A stretch of 64,000 bases of DNA from CBDCRK01 sp965220955 (GTDB taxonomy: Bacteria > Desulfobacterota > Binatia > Bin18 > CBDCRK01), in NCBI GenBank assembly GCA_965220955.1, contig CBDCRK010000034.1, positions 1 through 64,000 on the forward strand. The letters are read 5' to 3'. Below, one piece after another: positions 62,486 through 64,000 of this stretch (positions are counted from its first letter, which is position 1; every line of letters begins with the position of its first letter). The translations under genes were made by a program, and so were the position numbers. The notes beneath the pieces were generated by a model. The model ran no database searches. It saw nothing but the letters and a program-made list of their open reading frames with translations, and was not told where the DNA came from.

Positions 62486-62598
62486 CAGTAGTCAGCTTTC
62501 AGCTTCTGAATGAACGTTTTTAATTTGTGCCTTTTGCCCTCTTCCCACGTCCCTTATCAGGTCCAAGGCTAACAGCTGATTGCTGACCGCTGAAAGCT
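62474..62598. repeat. Inverted-repeat-bounded intergenic element, copy 3
   Basis: Ends AGCTTTCAGC (62474-62483) and GCTGAAAGCT (62589-62598) are perfect complements. The left end contains CAGCCATCAG, also present in the short copy at 51698. It overlaps the holA start by a few bases and lies before the lptE stop. Confidence 0.65.
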
Positions 62599-62604
62599 TA
62601 TATC

Positions 62605-63183
62605 CTAGAAGTCTTCGGTCAGGCGGAGGTGGACCTCTCGCGCCGCTGCCTCAAATAAACGGTCCACCGCAATCCGCTCCTGCGCTTCGGAAAACTGGAT
62701 CTGGGTTAGCTCACTTAAATCCTCGGGGTTGAGCGTTCCCTGCTGAAAATCAGGAGAAGTTGTGACCATCACCTGCGGGCTGGCACTGTACTCCTCGATC
62801 TGCCTCATTCCGGTGGCCCGCCAAAGCACCTCTCCGGTGGCCCGATCGGTAAATATCAGATTCAGAACCATAGTAATTTCGTACGAAAATACTTGGTCTC
62901 TACGGGTAAAGGCAACCGGCCGGATATCAAATTGCCGGATAGTCACGCTCAGTACTCCCTCTCCTGCCTTTGTCACCTGGAAACCTCCCTGCCGATGGAA
63001 CTCTCTCTCCATGGCCCACTGGAGGTTCTTCTCCATCCCCACCTGGAGGGTCTCATTGGTGAAGGCCCCAAAGCTCATAGTACGTAATCCTCTAGGTAAA
63101 GGGCGGTTGCCAGCAAAGTGATAACCACAGCCTCCGGCGAGCAAGAAAGCAAGAACACCGGTAGAGGCGATCCTGGTGATCAC
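62605..63183 (-). CDS. lptE: LPS-assembly lipoprotein LptE
   Basis: From GTG 63183 the protein has 192 residues with a lipoprotein signal ending LLAGGC (Cys 19), then GYHFAGNRPLPRGLRTMSFG, the usual start of mature LptE, and AFTRRDQVFSYEITMVLN in the body. LptE plugs LptD in the outer membrane for lipopolysaccharide insertion. A longer open frame back to 63363 translates three palindromic repeats and is probably not coding. The chosen start codon lies within the first repeat, so the signal peptide begins in repeat DNA. Confidence 0.85.
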   Translation of the reverse strand: MITRIASTGVLAFLLAGGCGYHFAGNRPLPRGLRTMSFGAFTNETLQVGMEKNLQWAMEREFHRQGGFQVTKAGEGVLSVTIRQFDIRPVAFTRRDQVFSYEITMVLNLIFTDRATGEVLWRATGMRQIEEYSASPQVMVTTSPDFQQGTLNPEDLSELTQIQFSEAQERIAVDRLFEAAAREVHLRLTEDF

Positions 63184-63332
63184 CCAAGCAAGTAAGTATC
63201 CACGCAACAATAACTTGATCAGTTTATCAATCCTTACCCGTCTTGCAGGGACGATCCTGGTGATCGCCCAAACCGGACCATTCCGGCCATCAATCCGGTT
63301 CGTCTGGGGACGAATACGAGATTCGCCCCTAC
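63161..63332. repeat. Cluster of three REP-like palindromes before lptE
   Basis: P1 GGCGATC (63166-63172)/GATCACC (63178-63184); P2 GGGACGATC (63248-63256)/GATCGCCC (63262-63269); P3 GGGGACGAAT (63306-63315)/ATTCGCCCC (63321-63329, one bulge). All share the GTAGGGGCGA style seen at 43280, 46477 and 53069. They lie between the leuS stop and lptE. Confidence 0.75.
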
Positions 63333-63352
63333 CATTGGTTGGCTTAATGCCA

Positions 63353-64000
63353 TTACACGGCAATACTCACAAGCCTCCCAGGGACAACCACGGTTTTCCT
63401 AATCGTCTTTCCCGCCAGGTGTTCTTTGATACGCTTGTGGGCAAGTGCCTGAGCCAGCACCGCTTCTTCTGCAGCTTCGGTAGAAACGGTGATCTTCCCC
63501 CTCACTTTACCGTTTATCTGCACAACGACCGTTACTTCCTCAGTAACAAGGGCCTGAGGATCATACGTCGGCCAGGGGTGATCATCGAGAGCATCAGAGT
63601 GGTCTATCTCTTGCCACAGCTCACTGGCGATGTGAGGGACAAAGGGAAAAAGCAAGACCACTGCCGTCTCAAGCGCTTCCTTTACAATCCTACGATCAGC
63701 CTCAGCCCCTTCCTGGCGGACGGCCCCAAGGCAGTCCTGTACTCCATTGATTAACTCCATCACCGCGGCAATAGCCGTGTTGAAGCGAAAGCGCTCCTCT
63801 ACGTCATCACTAACCCGTTTGATAGTTCTATGAATGAGGCGGCGTAACGTTTGTCCCAAGGGGCTAAGATCGGAGGTAGAATCAGGCAGTGCTCCTGAGG
63901 AAAGGAGCGGCTTCTGTGAATAGACCAGGCGCCATAATCGACCCAAAAAGCGAGAAATTCCCTCTACCGCTTGATCATTCCATTCCAGGTCTTTTTCTGG
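63353..64000 (-). CDS. leuS: Leucyl-tRNA synthetase, C-terminal part
   Basis: Only the last 215 residues are visible; the gene enters from the right edge in frame. The visible part is the anticodon-binding domain and C-terminal domain: RFLGRLWRLVY, HRTIKRVSDDVEERFRFNTA, LFPFVPHIASELWQEI, and the terminal VVVQINGKVRGKITVSTEA and KTIRKTVVVPGRLVSIAV. These are typical of bacterial LeuS. The gene lies upstream of lptE in the common leuS-lptE-holA order. Confidence 0.95.
   Translation of the reverse strand, partial: PEKDLEWNDQAVEGISRFLGRLWRLVYSQKPLLSSGALPDSTSDLSPLGQTLRRLIHRTIKRVSDDVEERFRFNTAIAAVMELINGVQDCLGAVRQEGAEADRRIVKEALETAVVLLFPFVPHIASELWQEIDHSDALDDHPWPTYDPQALVTEEVTVVVQINGKVRGKITVSTEAAEEAVLAQALAHKRIKEHLAGKTIRKTVVVPGRLVSIAV

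Overview
Organism. The window reads as a chromosomal segment of an uncultured diderm bacterium with moderate GC. Diderm markers are lptE, an outer-membrane LolB/DUF4292-like lipoprotein, a System I cytochrome c maturation (ccm) operon and murJ. The block ffh-rpsP-khpA-rimM-trmD-SPOUT methyltransferase-rplS, the CxxxY form of CcmE, fused KorA plus KorB, and many LLM, RidA, SnoaL, DUF1329 and Uma2 accessory genes fit a deltaproteobacterial, NC10 or Tectomicrobia-like lineage. This is inference; no rRNA gene is present to fix it.

Layout. 1-0.8 kb: edge of a GFA-family gene, a relic of a tyrosine integrase and a tRNA-Ala(CGC). 0.9-4.3 kb: a single-chain restriction-modification gene broken by one frameshift. 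4.5-11.8 kb: the ccm system (ccmD, C, B, A, a Tat-type nitroreductase, a divergent cold-shock gene, ccmI-like, ccmH, ccmF, a Uma2 gene, ccmE). 11.9-16.4 kb: signal recognition, ribosomal protein and tRNA modification operon. 16.4-19.4 kb: trpB2, a DsbA-fold isomerase and an SDR. 19.6-25.6 kb: a GC-richer, end-overlapping oligopeptide ABC operon. 25.8-31.6 kb: small accessory genes, a broken LLM oxidoreductase, a possible toxin-antitoxin-like pair and an orphan oppDF pair preceded by a tiny ORF and two terminator hairpins. 31.8-35.4 kb: thioredoxin-reductase-like enzyme, outer-membrane lipoprotein and TPR lipoprotein. 35.4-38.8 kb: a gene graveyard (truncated phosphopantetheinyl transferase, thioesterase with three frameshifts, frameshifted DUF1329 gene, frameshifted HigB with intact HigA). 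38.9-45.2 kb: NMNAT-like, deoxyhypusine-synthase-like, CysQ-like, Uma2, crotonase, MetE-like and NicO-like genes. 45.2-53 kb: pepA remnant, korBA, sppA, iscA/erpA, iscS. 53.1-64 kb: uvrA, a decayed island (LuxR tail, ABC permease fused to an adaptor tail, cyclase/TPR tail), mazG, murJ, rpsT, holA, lptE and the 3' end of leuS.

How it works together. The ccm genes load and attach haem to c-type cytochromes in the periplasm; KorAB makes reduced ferredoxin; IscS and IscA supply Fe-S clusters that KorB needs; the two peptide ABC systems import oligopeptides. uvrA, holA, mazG and a helix-hairpin-helix glycosylase-like protein cover DNA repair, replication and nucleotide clean-up.

Themes worth attention. 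Several families of short palindromic repeats are scattered through the window, and some sit inside reading frames (uvrA, holA, nitroreductase) or supply a start codon or ribosome-binding site (lptE, the trxB-like gene). A run of single-base frameshifts, nearly all insertions, and two in-frame internal deletions are confined to accessory genes, whereas the housekeeping genes are intact.
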